Of a stretch of DNA of 64,000 nt, positions 1 through 11,713 are shown piece after piece. The translations under genes and the position numbers were made by a program. Within the stretch, counting starts at the first letter, position 1; every line of letters begins with the position of its first letter. The stretch is from NCBI GenBank assembly GCA_026120035.1, contig JALRME010000008.1, forward strand, positions 496,001-560,000, written 5' to 3'. The notes under the pieces were generated by a model that was given only the letters and a program-made list of their open reading frames with translations, did not search any database and was not told the origin of the DNA. The DNA is from Coleophoma eucalyptorum (lineage: Eukaryota; Ascomycota; Leotiomycetes; Helotiales; Dermateaceae).

Positions 1-1146
1 TCACCATGTATGGTACAGAGCTACCAAAAGAAATCACCGCAGATGAGTGGAAAGCAGCCACTGTGCTTTTCACGTGGAAGACATTCCCTACAAGAGAGCA
101 GGCCCCAAACCTACAATATGTCCAGCTTCTCAGTGCAGGCTGCAATCAAATCTTCGGCCTGGACCTCTTTGAGAAAACCGATATCGCTTTTGCTACCGCT
201 AATGGGGTTCATCCGTTCGTATAATCCAGAAGTTAGACTTTTCCTTTGGCGTTCGATACTGATTCAAGATTTAAGCCCACAAATCACCGAATGGGTCTTT
301 TCAACATTCCTCGCATTCCAACACCACCGTGAGCTCTAAATCCTACGTTCCAAGGATTTTAATCAGATTCTGATTATTTTTGAAGTTCCCACGCATTGGG
401 ATAACCAGAAAGTCTCAAAATGGGTTGACCCTGAGTCTGATGAGGACACTGAAGATGCTGTCGGTCTTAGAGTGTATGTCCTTGCTCAGTACTCTCTCGT
501 TCAGTATCTATTAAGAGTGAGAAATTCATAATACTGACCAAATTAATGCAGTGGTATCTTGGGTTATGGCTGTATTGGTCGCCAGTGTGCTAGAGTTGCC
601 AAAGCATTTGGCATGGATGTTTACGCTCACACAAACCATGAGCGTGCTACCGCCGAAGATCGGAAAGACGATAGTTTCTCTGAGCCAGGGCTCGGTGATA
701 CTGCTGGGGAACTCCCGAGCAAGTGGTTCCACGGCAAAGAACAGTTAGATGAATTCCTCGCCTCCGATCTTGACTTGCTTATCATCTCCCTCCCATTGAC
801 AACTGCAACTAAGCACATGATCTCAGCTCCCCAGTTCAAATTGTTGAGCAAGAAGAAAGCATACATCTGCAACGCCGGAAGAGGAGCCATTATCAACACA
901 GATGACCTCATTGTTGCTCTAGATCAGGGCGATATCAGAGGTGCAGCCTTGGACGTTACCGATCCTGAGCCATTACCAGAGGATTCCAAACTCTGGGGAT
1001 ACAAGAATGTTATGATTACTCCCCACTGTAGCGGAAACTCCAACCATTACAATGAGCGTGCTCTCAATATTCTTTCCTATAACTTGGAGAGGCGGGTCCA
1101 GGGCAAGCAAATTGTGAACAGAGTAAGCCAAGCTTTGGGTTACTAA
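1..1146 (+). CDS. D-isomer-specific 2-hydroxyacid dehydrogenase, 5'-partial
   Basis: NAD(P)-dependent oxidoreductase of the D-2-hydroxyacid dehydrogenase family (formate/glycerate/lactate dehydrogenase fold), probably cytosolic. Four exons join in frame: up to 214, 276-328, 386-473 and 552-1146, giving 314 residues from the first visible Met at base 6. The reading frame is open to the window edge and roughly 40 residues of a normal 350-residue protein are absent, so the true start lies upstream. The NAD-binding motif GYGCIG spans the third junction. The catalytic Arg is in NAGRG, Glu in DPEPL and His in TPHCSG. The first intron has the unusual donor GTTCGT and rebuilds the family motif VHPPQITEW. 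The substrate cannot be told from sequence. Convergent with the SUR7-type gene. Confidence 0.85.
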
Positions 1147-1488
1147 ACACGCTAGAATAAAAGAGTAATATACCGAAACACTAAACCAGTGTGTATTTAA
1201 AATTTGAAGCTGCTCCTATAAGTATCTGCGAACTCCCAGTTATTCTTAGTTCTAATCCTTGTCTTGTATTCTGTGCCCGGTAATATAAATTCTAATTTTC
1301 GTACATAGTGACTGTAACTTATACATAACATCTTAAAATACACATTATAATCAAGTTTATAAATTCATTGGCTATCTCACTTATTTCTGTATATAAATAC
1401 TCCTTATTTACACTTCAATAGAGAGAAACCAATCTTAGGCTACGAAATACTGTTGTATATCATAGTTATGCTTGGTTATCGTTAGATT
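1147..1488. other. convergent intergenic spacer
   Basis: AT-rich spacer between two genes that end towards each other; it must hold both 3' UTRs. No open frame or repeat of note is seen. Confidence 0.6.
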
Positions 1489-2815
1489 TTAGTACCCTAG
1501 TTTTGTTTCCTTTGTTTCCTCCTTTGGTGTCCTTATATCATCTAACACCTCAAACAATATACCCCTGTAGTACCCAATTTCCTCTGGTGTCCGCCTTCGA
1601 GCTCTAAATGAGCTTTGACGGTACTCCACAAACCAAATTATCATCCAATACACACTGCTGTTCAAAATAAGGGCCAGACTGATTAGAACAAATGTGAAGT
1701 ATTTGCCTCCCGCGTCAGATTGTAAACCTACGTCACTACCGATTGAATTCATGAGATAACTTCCACCTGCCCCGATAGCAAGTGTGATGATGGAACCAAC
1801 CATATGAACCAAAAGCGTAAGTATTGATACACCCAAGTTTGAGTAGAGGATTATCCTGAAGTCTGGCTTTAGACCGGCGAGAAGAGCAAGTATGGCTGAA
1901 AGACCTGTGCCGACAAGACTTGCGATTAGGAGACCATACATGACCGAAGTCAGCCCCTTCACCCCGCCACTTATAACGCCACTACCTCCGGATAGTGATT
2001 TGAGGAGGGGAACAGAAATATTAGACGAGAGAATAATGGTCGAACTTGGGATGCTGAAATTACTGATTCCTAGAGATAGAAATTAGCAATGTTTCTAAGG
2101 AGTTCACAATGGAGATAACTATTCTAAATAAGTCACAGGGCATATCTTACCAGATACCGCTTCGGAGTAGGTTGAGCAGTTCGTCGTAACATAGGTAGCG
2201 TTTGCCGATGTTGGATCTGTCATATTGCCATGGCAGATGCCACTGAGATAAAGTGTATAAAAGTCACTGACGCCAAGTGATTTTGTAAGACTTTCAATCA
2301 AAGACTGTTCCTCACTGGTAATCAAGGGATCAATAGTTGTGGCAATGGTGCTCGAAACGCTGTCAAGAATTTCGTCTATCCATGTTGAGAGACTGCTAGT
2401 GGTAGTGGTAGTAGGGCTGCTAGACTTAGCAGTGCTAGTTGGTCTGCCGTATTTGACAGTACCCGTGGGAGTAGTAGTCGTGTTCATAGGTGTGATCTGG
2501 ATAAGGTTCTGGCCAAGGCGCGAGGTATTCAGCTATGGAGAGTCAGTTATCTAGAATGGTTGTAATACACCACGCTATCAAGACTTGATGTAAAACTCAC
2601 AGGTGAATAGTAAAACTTACAGTAAGCATACTCATATCCATCATAATTCCAGGGCTAGTTCCAGCAAGGACTACTACCAAGGTAAGAAGAAATGAGATAA
2701 CAGAAAAGGCCAGTGGCATGATCACAGAAACTCTGAACCTCGGAAGTGGTTTAGGCGTCCTGTACGGGTCATACCCCGAGACCAATTTGAGGGTGTCCAC
2801 TATTCTGTCGAGCAT
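1489..2815 (-). CDS. SUR7/PalI-family plasma-membrane protein
   Basis: Three exons on the minus strand (2815-2621, 2532-2151, 2069-1489) join in frame to give 385 residues. The order is: a short cytosolic N-terminus, one membrane segment near residues 28-52, a long external loop, then three hydrophobic segments in the last exon and a charged cytosolic tail. The second exon opens with LNTSRLGQNL, a signature seen after TM1 in SUR7 proteins, and the loop carries the paired Cys region (GICHGN, TTNCS). The loop also has a Thr/Ser-rich insert (about residues 80-110) likely to be O-glycosylated. SUR7/PalI proteins sit in cortical membrane patches or act as pH-sensing partners. Which of these roles applies here is not decided by the sequence. 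Confidence 0.82.
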
Positions 2816-5110
2816 TTTGGATTGTAAGGGGGCAGATTAAGAATCTTTGGCTTGTGAATATTTTGATGAAATAGAGTTACTGGTACTGAAGGATTTGTCA
2901 GTAGGAAATGTTGGTCATGAGGTGAGCAGCCATTATTTAAATAAGATCGGATACCTTTGGCCTCGCGCTATGTGCTATTTATTTTTGCAAAGTAGTCTTG
3001 ACATGTTACATCACATCCCTAGATTATCCTAACCGTATAGTGGCTAACGTGTGACAGCCAAACTTGAAACCTGACATCGCATGCTTAGCGAGCCTCAGTT
3101 TATTTAAATCAATCGGCGCACATTTCGCGCTCCAAAGTTAGGATTTATCGGATGGCTTCGATCAGATCGCTTGCTTCTTTGCCTCAGAGTCACGGCCTGT
3201 GTACTGTCAGTGCCTCGTAATAGACAGTGAACATTGATATGGAAATGCATCAACATAGGATAGGTACGTCATAAAACACCTTTCTAAAACCTTCACCTTT
3301 CTACTGTCATCGTTTTAAAAGACCCGATATTACAACAGAACGATAGAAACAAAAGCTAACAGCAACTGCTGCGCCACTTGTTCATTTGAAGATATTTTGA
3401 CGTGGAAGTCGTGTTACATCGATCATACGCTAGTGGCTGAAGTGATCATTCTATTCCTTGATTTGAGTGAAACGAGAAAGCACTTTGCATGTCATTGATA
3501 CTGAATGTGGATCTAAATATCCCCGATGCTGAAGAAACATGGCGAAGAGTAGATGAAAGTGAGAAAGAGCCCAAGGAATCAACTGTATAGATGTATTAAA
3601 ATTAGAAGATTAACAAATTTCATCAATGTATATAGTGGGGTATAGAAGGCATTGTTGTGTCTTGCAAAATACACGCATATTTCTGAGAGAACACTTAGTC
3701 TCTTGTTGTTGTGGCTTGGTTTTAAGCTTGAATCATGTTAAGGTATGTAGTATTTTCTTCGCAAAGGATGCGATAATAGTCTTGAAATAGAGTCATTGTA
3801 CATCTCTACGAAAATAGATTTTCAAAGTCACGAGGACATCAAATGGCTCAGTTTTGTTGTATACATTCGCTGGAAGAAGGCAATGCAGGGAAGGACTATT
3901 TGAGAGCGCTGTGTTGTTCAATATCCTTGCAAAATAAAATTTGTGAATAGATGGCGTTCATTCGTTAGTTGGATGAACCTCATGCGGCAGGATACTTGTC
4001 AAGACCACTTTGCCTTCAATATGTGGTTTTGTTGTAACTTAATTGTTCCACCTTAATATGATTGGATAATAAGGCTGATCAAAGCTAAATATAACACATC
4101 ATAAATTGAAACGGAAAGGTTATTCATACACAAAACAAGAAACAAACTATTCATCTAATACCTTGATGCATTGTCAATAGGCTTGCGAGACTTCATTGCA
4201 TTCTATAAAGATGCTGTCAGCCACACTAGTAGACACTTTACTACTAGAACTGATCTCGTTAGAACTAGAGCCTGCCAAAATGTCAAAGCTATACTAAGAT
4301 GTATTTGAAGCAAAGGAAATTAAAAATATCTCCGATATTTCAGGGCAGTAAGTGAAAAATTATCTTACTCTTTTCCTTCCGGATTTTGGGAGATTGATTC
4401 TGAGGAATTTCTAAAATTGAATTTTGTTCACACAAGCTCGACCACATATGCCCGCTTTGCTCCAGTTGCGAGGTATATTTATAACTCTGCTAAAGTCCTA
4501 TACTATTCCAGAATAGTCCGTGTTTCTATAATATCGTTTGCAGTTCCCTATAATGATTGAAAGTGGGAAGGTGCCATCCTATGTTCCTAAGATGAGCATT
4601 TTTTCACGATGGGAAACATGACACCTGACAAGTTGGATAAATATAGATCTTTATGACAGTGTTTCAATGTTTGGCAGGTTTGATCTCTCGCTAAGCGAAG
4701 CTGCTAGCCAATTAGTACAGACCAGCTTTTGAACACTTATTGTAATTGTAATGTCTGTGCTTTCTTAAGCCTTGCGAGTTTTTGATGCACGGGAGCTAAG
4801 CCGTTGTAAGGGAGGTATAACGGGAAGACTTAGTCTGTTTACGGATGCGAACCCCCAGAAGGCCAAAGCACATTGATATGCCTTTTCGCGTCCATGAATT
4901 AGAGCTAACTCCTTTCAGCAGTGCACGTTTGTGAACTCTTTTCTTAGATATATCACTTTAACTACAACTAATGGAGACACTAATACAACTATATATACTA
5001 CTACAATGGCCGTAGAAATAATCACAGCATCACTACAACCAGAACTACAACTTTAACTCCAACTCCAACTCCAACTACTCATTTTCTTCCCTCAATCTAA
5101 ATATCATATC
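2816..5110. other. 2.3-kb intergenic region without recognisable gene
   Basis: AT-rich, with only short open frames and no codon-like structure that I trust. It carries the promoters of the flanking divergent genes. No terminal inverted repeats, tRNA or transposase fragments were recognised. Confidence 0.5.
5031..5085 (+). promoter_or_regulatory. CAACT-repeat leader upstream of PX-associated gene
   Basis: Immediately before the ATG at 5111 is a run of CTACAAC/CTCCAACT units followed by a pyrimidine-rich stretch, the usual look of a fungal core promoter and 5' UTR. The pentamer/hexamer units are tandem (ACTCCA three times near 5056-5075). Confidence 0.45.
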
Positions 5111-7170
5111 ATGTCTCCAAACGCTCTATCCCCAGACCAGGAAGGCGCGCTCTTTAACATCCTTACCCATTATCAAACTTATGCTGAGATCCAGAGCATG
5201 CAATTGCCAGCGACCATCAATCATTTTAGATTCCCCTATTCTAAAGTCGATCATCAAAAGAGCTCCGCACCGCTCCTGCAAATGCTCCTCGACAAGTTCT
5301 TGGTAAACCAACCAGGAACAATTGATCTTCCACCAGCTTTCTGGCAAGAGAGAATTTCGGGCTTGCTCTTAAGATTGGCTGAGGCAAATCAGTCTGACAG
5401 CTACGATAAAGGTGCTATTGGAATGAGAAAGACGCTTGCCACTGCTATGTCCGCCGTGGTGGAATCCATAGTAAGAGGGCTTTTAGAAGGAGTTTTCGCA
5501 AATGACAACAAGGTTCCAAATTACAACCAGTACAATTTATCAAATGCGGTTGACCTTAAACAGGCCCTGGACGACGCTGTACGAGGATTCATATATGGAG
5601 ACCTGATTGATCAATTTTTTGATCAGTTTGCTCAATCCCCAAGGCTGGAAGATAAATCGCCTCTGATCCAGGCTGTTTTTGAGAATATTATAATATTGTA
5701 AGTCCTCCTCAAACAGTACACTCAAAGGATGAGGCATTAACAAGAGTCTACAGTGGAGCATCGCTCTTACACCATATATTTGTACTTTCTCCGGATGGGA
5801 AATATCTCTTCGAAATGCTGGCGATGGTCCACAAACTAGTCCCGTATATGGCAGTCAAACAGGTTCTTCGTGTGAGCAACGCAGCAACTCTTATGACAGG
5901 CATGATGAAGCTCATGCTTACCAAAATGAGCTTAACCGCCATGACAAACTATGTGGGACTAAGTAATAGCGATTATAATGGGCAAAATATGTTGCAAAGG
6001 TATGCTATATGCTATGTCTTTCGTGTCTTTTCAAATTCAGTAAAAGATTTCTAACAAGCACGTAGAATCATCTCAACAGTAGTAGAGTTTGATGCTCACC
6101 ATTTTAAGGACCTGGCTTCTAAGGCCAAAAATGCCAAGAAAGGCCCTAGCAAAGAGCATCTCAAAGCAATAAAGCGACATGTCCAGGGATCCCGTTCTGA
6201 GCGTCAAAGACTTCAATCTATCAGTATGATGCAATCAAAGTCTATTGTGACAGTTATCTTCGAAACTGCAAATCCCCCGCTATCTACATCAATTAGCGAC
6301 TTTCAGCATGCTCAGGCCTTGGATTACTATGCAGCTATCTTAGCAGTTCATGACAGAGAAGAGTTACAGAACCTTCTTTGCCGCCAAAGTCCAGATCTTT
6401 TCACACAATCTGTCAAAGATGCATTCGAAGCCTATGATCCTATAATTCGAACTCTTCACGAAAATATAAATCTTAGCGATGCTATCACAGATTTGGAGCA
6501 CTTCTTGGCCGATTTGATCAAAATTACCAAACCTAAGAAGTCCGGTGGCAAAGGCGATAACTTCCAGCCACCATCTATCGAGGACTATGTCAACCTCTTC
6601 CGCAAACACATCCCAGCCATTCTTCAAATTCTACATAAGTTGACGAAGAACTGCCCTCAACTATGCAACAAGTTCAAAGCTTGGACCAAGGAGTCAGCCG
6701 CAGAATTCCGCATCCCTGAAGATAAAGGCGGATTGAAGAATTCCCTTTCAATGCTCTTTGAGCAGCTTCCACAGCATGAACAACAACCCATCCGACAAGC
6801 CTTGGATATGCACTCTACCTATCTCAAGTCCCTCGACAAGTTTTCTTCATTCAGGCTACAAACAATCCTAGACGGCAGGTCAGCAACGTTATACGGCCCC
6901 GGGGCTTTTCTTCCGCGATGGCATAGTCTGCTTGACGAGACCTTGATTACGCCGGCAACCGCCAATGGCCGCATCCGTCGAGGGATAGATGTAAAGTATA
7001 TTAGAGGCAACTCGAAGAACAACTGGTGGGATACTGCAGCAATTGCCCAAACCGTTATGAGGCAGGTGCCCCAACAGCCGGATGTAAGCATCGTATTCAC
7101 GACATTTGGTGGCAAGTTCCAGTCTATGTTAAGGGAGATGGAGCTAAATTCACACTCCACATGGTTGTAA
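5111..7170 (+). CDS. PX-associated (PXB/DUF3818-type) protein lacking a PX domain
   Basis: Three exons (5111-5697, 5754-5999, 6066-7170) give 645 residues. The N-terminal two thirds matches, from memory, the conserved region found at the start of large fungal PX proteins (yeast YPR097W-like): motifs such as ALFNILTHYQTYAEI, SYDKGA, RKTLATA, HIFVLSPDGKYL and NMLQRIIST are in the expected order. The second part resembles the partner domain of unknown function (PPSIEDYVNLFRKH, GPGAFLPRW). Family members are usually about 1000 residues and include a phosphoinositide-binding PX domain; none is seen here, and the protein stops soon after a VSIVFTTFGGKF segment. It may be a shortened paralogue that kept the protein-binding part but lost membrane targeting. 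Role unknown. Confidence 0.78.
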
Positions 7171-8116
7171 CTTACTATATCATTACTACAGATTGACTCT
7201 TTTTTTCATGGGATGCATTTACCTTAGTTTTTGGTTGGGTGGTTTGGGGGGGGGGAGTTTATTGGGTTTTTGAACGCGATATTTGAGTATACGTATTTTA
7301 AAGATATTTCATTTAAAAAAAGAAAGTAGCGTGTGCTACGTCCTTAATTTCATGGTGATATAAGAAACTGCTCTTATGACTGAGTAGGCCTTTGCAGTTT
7401 ACTTTATAATTTGGGGAACATCAAAATGAGTTTGTAATGATTAATTCTGAGGGCAATCTTTCACACGTGAATAAGTCATCGGAATATTGCCGATGAGGGC
7501 ATTAGTAAAAACTTTACTAATGAAAAATATAGATTCTCCCATTGATTTTGATAGAAAGCCTTTTAAACTATATACAGTCCTGTTGCAAGACTACATCAAA
7601 GTAATCATCTATAATTCAAGTGGCCTTAAGTCACATGTGGAGCTAGCCCAAATTAAGACTAGTCGATCTTATGCCTAGGTGCTCAAATCGTTGATGTATC
7701 CACAAGTCACTCAATAATGAGCTAATTCAGCTCTCCGCAACACTCATGATTGACTACTGCCAATAACTTATGCTCTTTTGATTTAGTAATAATAATTAGA
7801 TTATCCTGAATTCAGCGAAGACTTTTCTTCTCTGGCCGACAAGAGGTATATCAATTTTCCGATACGCTTGTCGCGAAGTAGGTGACAGGGGGCTATTATT
7901 GTATGCCTAAGCTGCTTTCAACGCCTATAAAGTCGCGTCCCCCGCCGCTGCTCGACTTAAGCCAGCGCATGACATAATACCACCACCATCCATTCTGGCA
8001 GCGCCAAGCACCGCCACGCTTTGAAAGCGTCGCTGCCACTAAGATCTGAAGATCTGAAGATCTTGGATGCTTGACGTTTGGTTTTCCTTGCCACGAGTAA
8101 AACTAGGAAGATAACC
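7171..8116. other. intergenic region
   Basis: Between two plus-strand genes. Contains a G-run near 7238-7248 and, from about 7850, a clear rise in GC that continues into the next gene. No further gene recognised. Confidence 0.5.
8041..8064 (+). repeat. three tandem AGATCTGA units, palindromic
   Basis: AGATCT occurs at 8042, 8050 and 8058, exactly 8 bp apart, 53 bp before the regulator's ATG. Each hexamer is a perfect palindrome, so the block could be a binding site for a dimeric protein or a simple repeat in the 5' UTR. Function is inference. Confidence 0.5.
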
Positions 8117-10195
8117 ATGGTATACTGCGGGCGCCCGTCGGCAAGTTGCGCCCCATGCCGCGCCAAGAAGAGACGTGTGCGTACCCCTGTCCATCGAGAC
8201 GGCATCTCATGTAGTTGCATATCGAGACTGACCAAGCTACCTATCCAGTGTGACAAAGCTATTCCAGCTTGCGGACAGTGTTCGTTATAATCCTCCTTAT
8301 CTGAGTTGTTAAGTCAACAAACTGACCTGACCCAATGCGTGGTTACAGGTCGTCGTGCCGCTCAGAAGTGCCCTGGTTACTTCGATGCGTCAAGTCTTAT
8401 ATTCCGTGATGAGACGTCACGAGTCATCGATCGTGCTCGTACCCTCAAGGCAAACCGAACGGCTTTGGCTGCGCGAGGCTCACCGGCATCTACACAGTCA
8501 CTGGCATCTACGCAGTCTCCTCGGTTCGGGTCACCTTCGTTGGTCGGCTCGCGTGCCTCGGCTGCATTGTCTGATCACCTAGTGAGTAGTTCAACTGAGG
8601 ACCACAAGGAGCAAAACCCGCGCCAAGATGATGACTGGAAAGAGAAGAAAGACGACAAAGAGAGAGAAAGGGAGAAAAGCGAAGAAGATGTTATAGACCA
8701 CAGCATAGCGGACGACCACCTGTTTGTTTCGGATGAGATGGACTTGTTCACTAACGACGCCGACATGTCCTGGGAGCTAGGCTGGCTGGCCCCTCCACCA
8801 TCATCCTCCTCCGGTCACTCCCTGTTGCCGAGTCCCGACTTGAGTGTTCAGGTTATGTCGATGCTGGCCACCCCAGCAGCACCGTCTGAGAGCCTTCACG
8901 GACTGGGAATAAGTTACTTCTTGACTAACTACGTCCTGCAAGATTCTGGGCCCTGTCCTGGGGTTTTCAACTATGCCCTGAACATTCTCACTGACCCGAC
9001 GGGTGACACGGAGCTAGCGCAAGTGGCTATTCGTGCAGTCGGCCTGGCTGGGCTTGCTAGCACGACGGGCGCCGTTAACATCATGTGTAAGGCGCGCGCC
9101 AGTTACACCGAAGCTATAGAGCGGGTGAACGCAGCACTTATGGATTCCCGTAAGACCGGTAACGACAGCACCATATTCGCGGTCATGGTGCTAGGTCTTT
9201 TTGAGACTATCACCTGCTCTGGCAATGAATCGTTGGAGGCGTGGAAGCATCACATCAACGGCGCGGCAAACTTGCTATTGCACCGTGGCACGGCCCAGTT
9301 CCGCACAAAACAAGGCCTGCAAATATTCGGCGAAGCGGTATCTCATGTGCTAACGCTCTGTTCCCGGTACGGTCAACCTGTACCTCCACGCATACGTTTC
9401 CTGCGGGTCGAACTGAAGCGCAACTTCACCCGCAAAGCCCCATCTTCGATTTTGAGTACTGCTCATATCGAGGTTATGGACCTATACCACCGCGTGGATC
9501 CGGGCCAGAAATCCGCCTTTCTGCCCGATGATTGGGAGAAGCTGCTCTCACATGCTGCCGAGTTGGACCGGCAGCTCGAGAGCTTGGTAACCGAGCTACC
9601 AGTCCACTGGCGCTTCAAGACGGTTAGTGGCCCGGGGGCGAACCCACGTATCGTATACCACAACACCTACCACATCTACTACAACTCATGGGTGGCAAAA
9701 ATATGGAACGGTATACGCGCATGTCGCATTATGTTGAACCAGGCCATCTACTGCCTGCTACTACGCGAAGGACTCGTGTGGGCGCCGTATGAGTTGTCTA
9801 CAGAAGGGGGTGCCTACGCAGCCCTATTGCAGAGGGTGTCGGATACGACGATAGAGATGCGCGACGGAATCCTTGCAACTGTGCCGCAGATGCTGGGCTT
9901 CGTAAACGACGAAGCTGCTATGGGGAAATCATCCCTGGACTGTAATAGTAGCGCTGATATGCCGCGCCTTACCCCAGCTTCGGGAGCCTATTTTTTGCTC
10001 TGGTATCTGTTCCTTGCTGGTAGCCTCCCAATAAACACCCTAGAGACGCGCGCTTGGGTCGTGGACCGCTTGCGTGCCATCCGCTCGGCGACAGGCATCC
10101 AAAAGGCAGGCTATATGGCCGATACGATAGAGACCAACCTCGCCTTTCGGGATGCTAAACTGCCGATGAATGAATTTCTTATTCCCGACTTTTAA
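8117..10195 (+). CDS. Zn2Cys6 transcription factor (Fungal_trans_2 type)
   Basis: Nuclear DNA-binding regulator of 645 residues. Exons 8117-8176, 8249-8279 and 8349-10195. Splicing both introns restores a perfect zinc cluster CX2CX6CX6CX2CX6C at Cys11, 14, 21, 28, 31 and 38, starting MVYCGRPS and followed by CPGYFDASSLIFRDE, the usual sequence of this subfamily. A charged Glu/Lys/Asp stretch follows around residues 105-150, then a long C-terminal regulatory domain of the fungal-specific type. Intron 1 (72 bp) is a multiple of three and has no stop, so its retention would insert 24 residues inside the cluster; intron 2 has the rare donor GTTCGT. The gene is clearly richer in G+C than its neighbours. 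Target genes are unknown; nearest candidates are the DUF7702 protein and the P450 downstream. Confidence 0.88.
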
Positions 10196-10779
10196 GATAT
10201 TCGTTCCTTTGCTCACCCATTTATCAGAATTAGAGATTCTGTGCAGTACAAAGTGTAGACACTGCCATGCTGCAGGGACCAGAATCTCCTTGTAAGTCCA
10301 TATATAGGACCTTCATCCCTGTGATATCTCTGGATCTGCCGATGTTCGCAGTGTCTTTGGTCTAATACAGCAACACTCTTGTTTCCTAAAATGGCCATAT
10401 ATTGCTAGTGACAGATAAATCTGTGCGGGAATCGCCCCCAGTAATACCGCTTGGCCGGCACTGCCGCTGCTGCATCCCAAGAGTGGTATCGATTGCACGT
10501 TTGTGACTAACGCGAACAAATACGACATTTAAATCAACACAGCACCAGGGAGCAGGGTGAGGCTGAAGAACAATCCTCCAGTCCTTGTGCCAAATGTGGT
10601 AATGGTTGATGGATGCAATATCCACGGTAGTTCGAACAAGGATCACGGCGCTAGTCCTAATACGGTATCCAGCGTGTAACTGTACTCCCAAGTCACTTAA
10701 TATAATTACAGCGCTCCGACGTCTTCTTGGTTCCATATCTCGACTGTCTCTGAGCTCATCATTGATAATATACCTCATC
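10196..10779. other. intergenic region
   Basis: Promoter region of the DUF7702 gene. Open frames on both strands are short and lack domain content. Nothing else recognised. Confidence 0.5.
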
Positions 10780-11713
10780 ATGGCCGTATCATACCGCACG
10801 GGTATCACAATTCTCCAGTTCATCTTCTTCGTGCCTTCGCTTGTCGTGGCCGTGTTTCTCTGCTTCCAACATGGTATGAAGGCGGCTGGCACTTGGCGCT
10901 TCATTGCAACCCTCTCTGCGCTCAGGGTTGCCGGCGATATTTCCTACTTCATCTCTCTGTCGCATCCCACGCTCAACGTCTATGTGTCCGTCATCGTCTG
11001 TGAACTGATGGGTCTTGCCCCTCTGATGCTGGTGTGCGTTGCACTTGTTGGCCGGGTGTAAGTCATCCCATACAGCATATTATTAGGACGGCCTTCTAAC
11101 TTGGAATCATGCAAACAGAAACAGAATTTCACGCACCATCCCGCCCAAATCCTTCTTCCTCATCTCCCTTCTCTCCCTCGTCGGGCTTATTATTGGGATT
11201 GTCGGCACCGACCGTGCCCTCAATGCTGCCACTACCACCAACGATGTGGCCATCAACGGTCTTATGAAGGGAGCATTGGCCCTCTTCCTTGCCGGCTACG
11301 GAATCATGTTGCTCTTCTTCTTCTCTGTGGTGATCGACATAGTACACCACCCCGCCAAACGTATTGCCCTTGGAAAGGAAACGCGCGTTCTTATCTTTGT
11401 TGGGCTTGCTTGTCCCTTCCTGCTCGTGCGACTTCTCTACGGTGCTCTTGGTGACTTCTCCGGCAACCCAATCTACAGCTCCCTCTATGGAAACAACACC
11501 ATCTACCTCTGTATGGGCATCCTCATGGAGATCATCACCATCACCATCTGTCTCTCTTGTGCATTCCTGGTCCCCATGCCGAAAGAAGAACAACAGAAGC
11601 AGCTCAACAGATCGCAATGCAGCAGTGTCGAGACCCCCTTATCATCTCTCACACAACAGATTTCACATGACCTCCAAGACATTTCACTTACTACGCATGG
11701 CCTTGAGCGATAG
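10780..11713 (+). CDS. DUF7702-type seven-TM membrane protein
   Basis: Two exons (10780-11057, 11119-11713) encode 290 residues with about seven hydrophobic helices. The opening MAVSYRTGITILQF, the FFVPSL helix and the ISRTIPPKSFFLIS-...-GIVGTD segment fit the widespread fungal integral-membrane family of unknown function (DUF7702). The helices are spaced like a small receptor-like bundle, with a short Ser/Gln-rich cytosolic C-tail. No catalytic or binding motif is visible. Intron 61 bp with a good GTAAGT donor. Confidence 0.8.
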
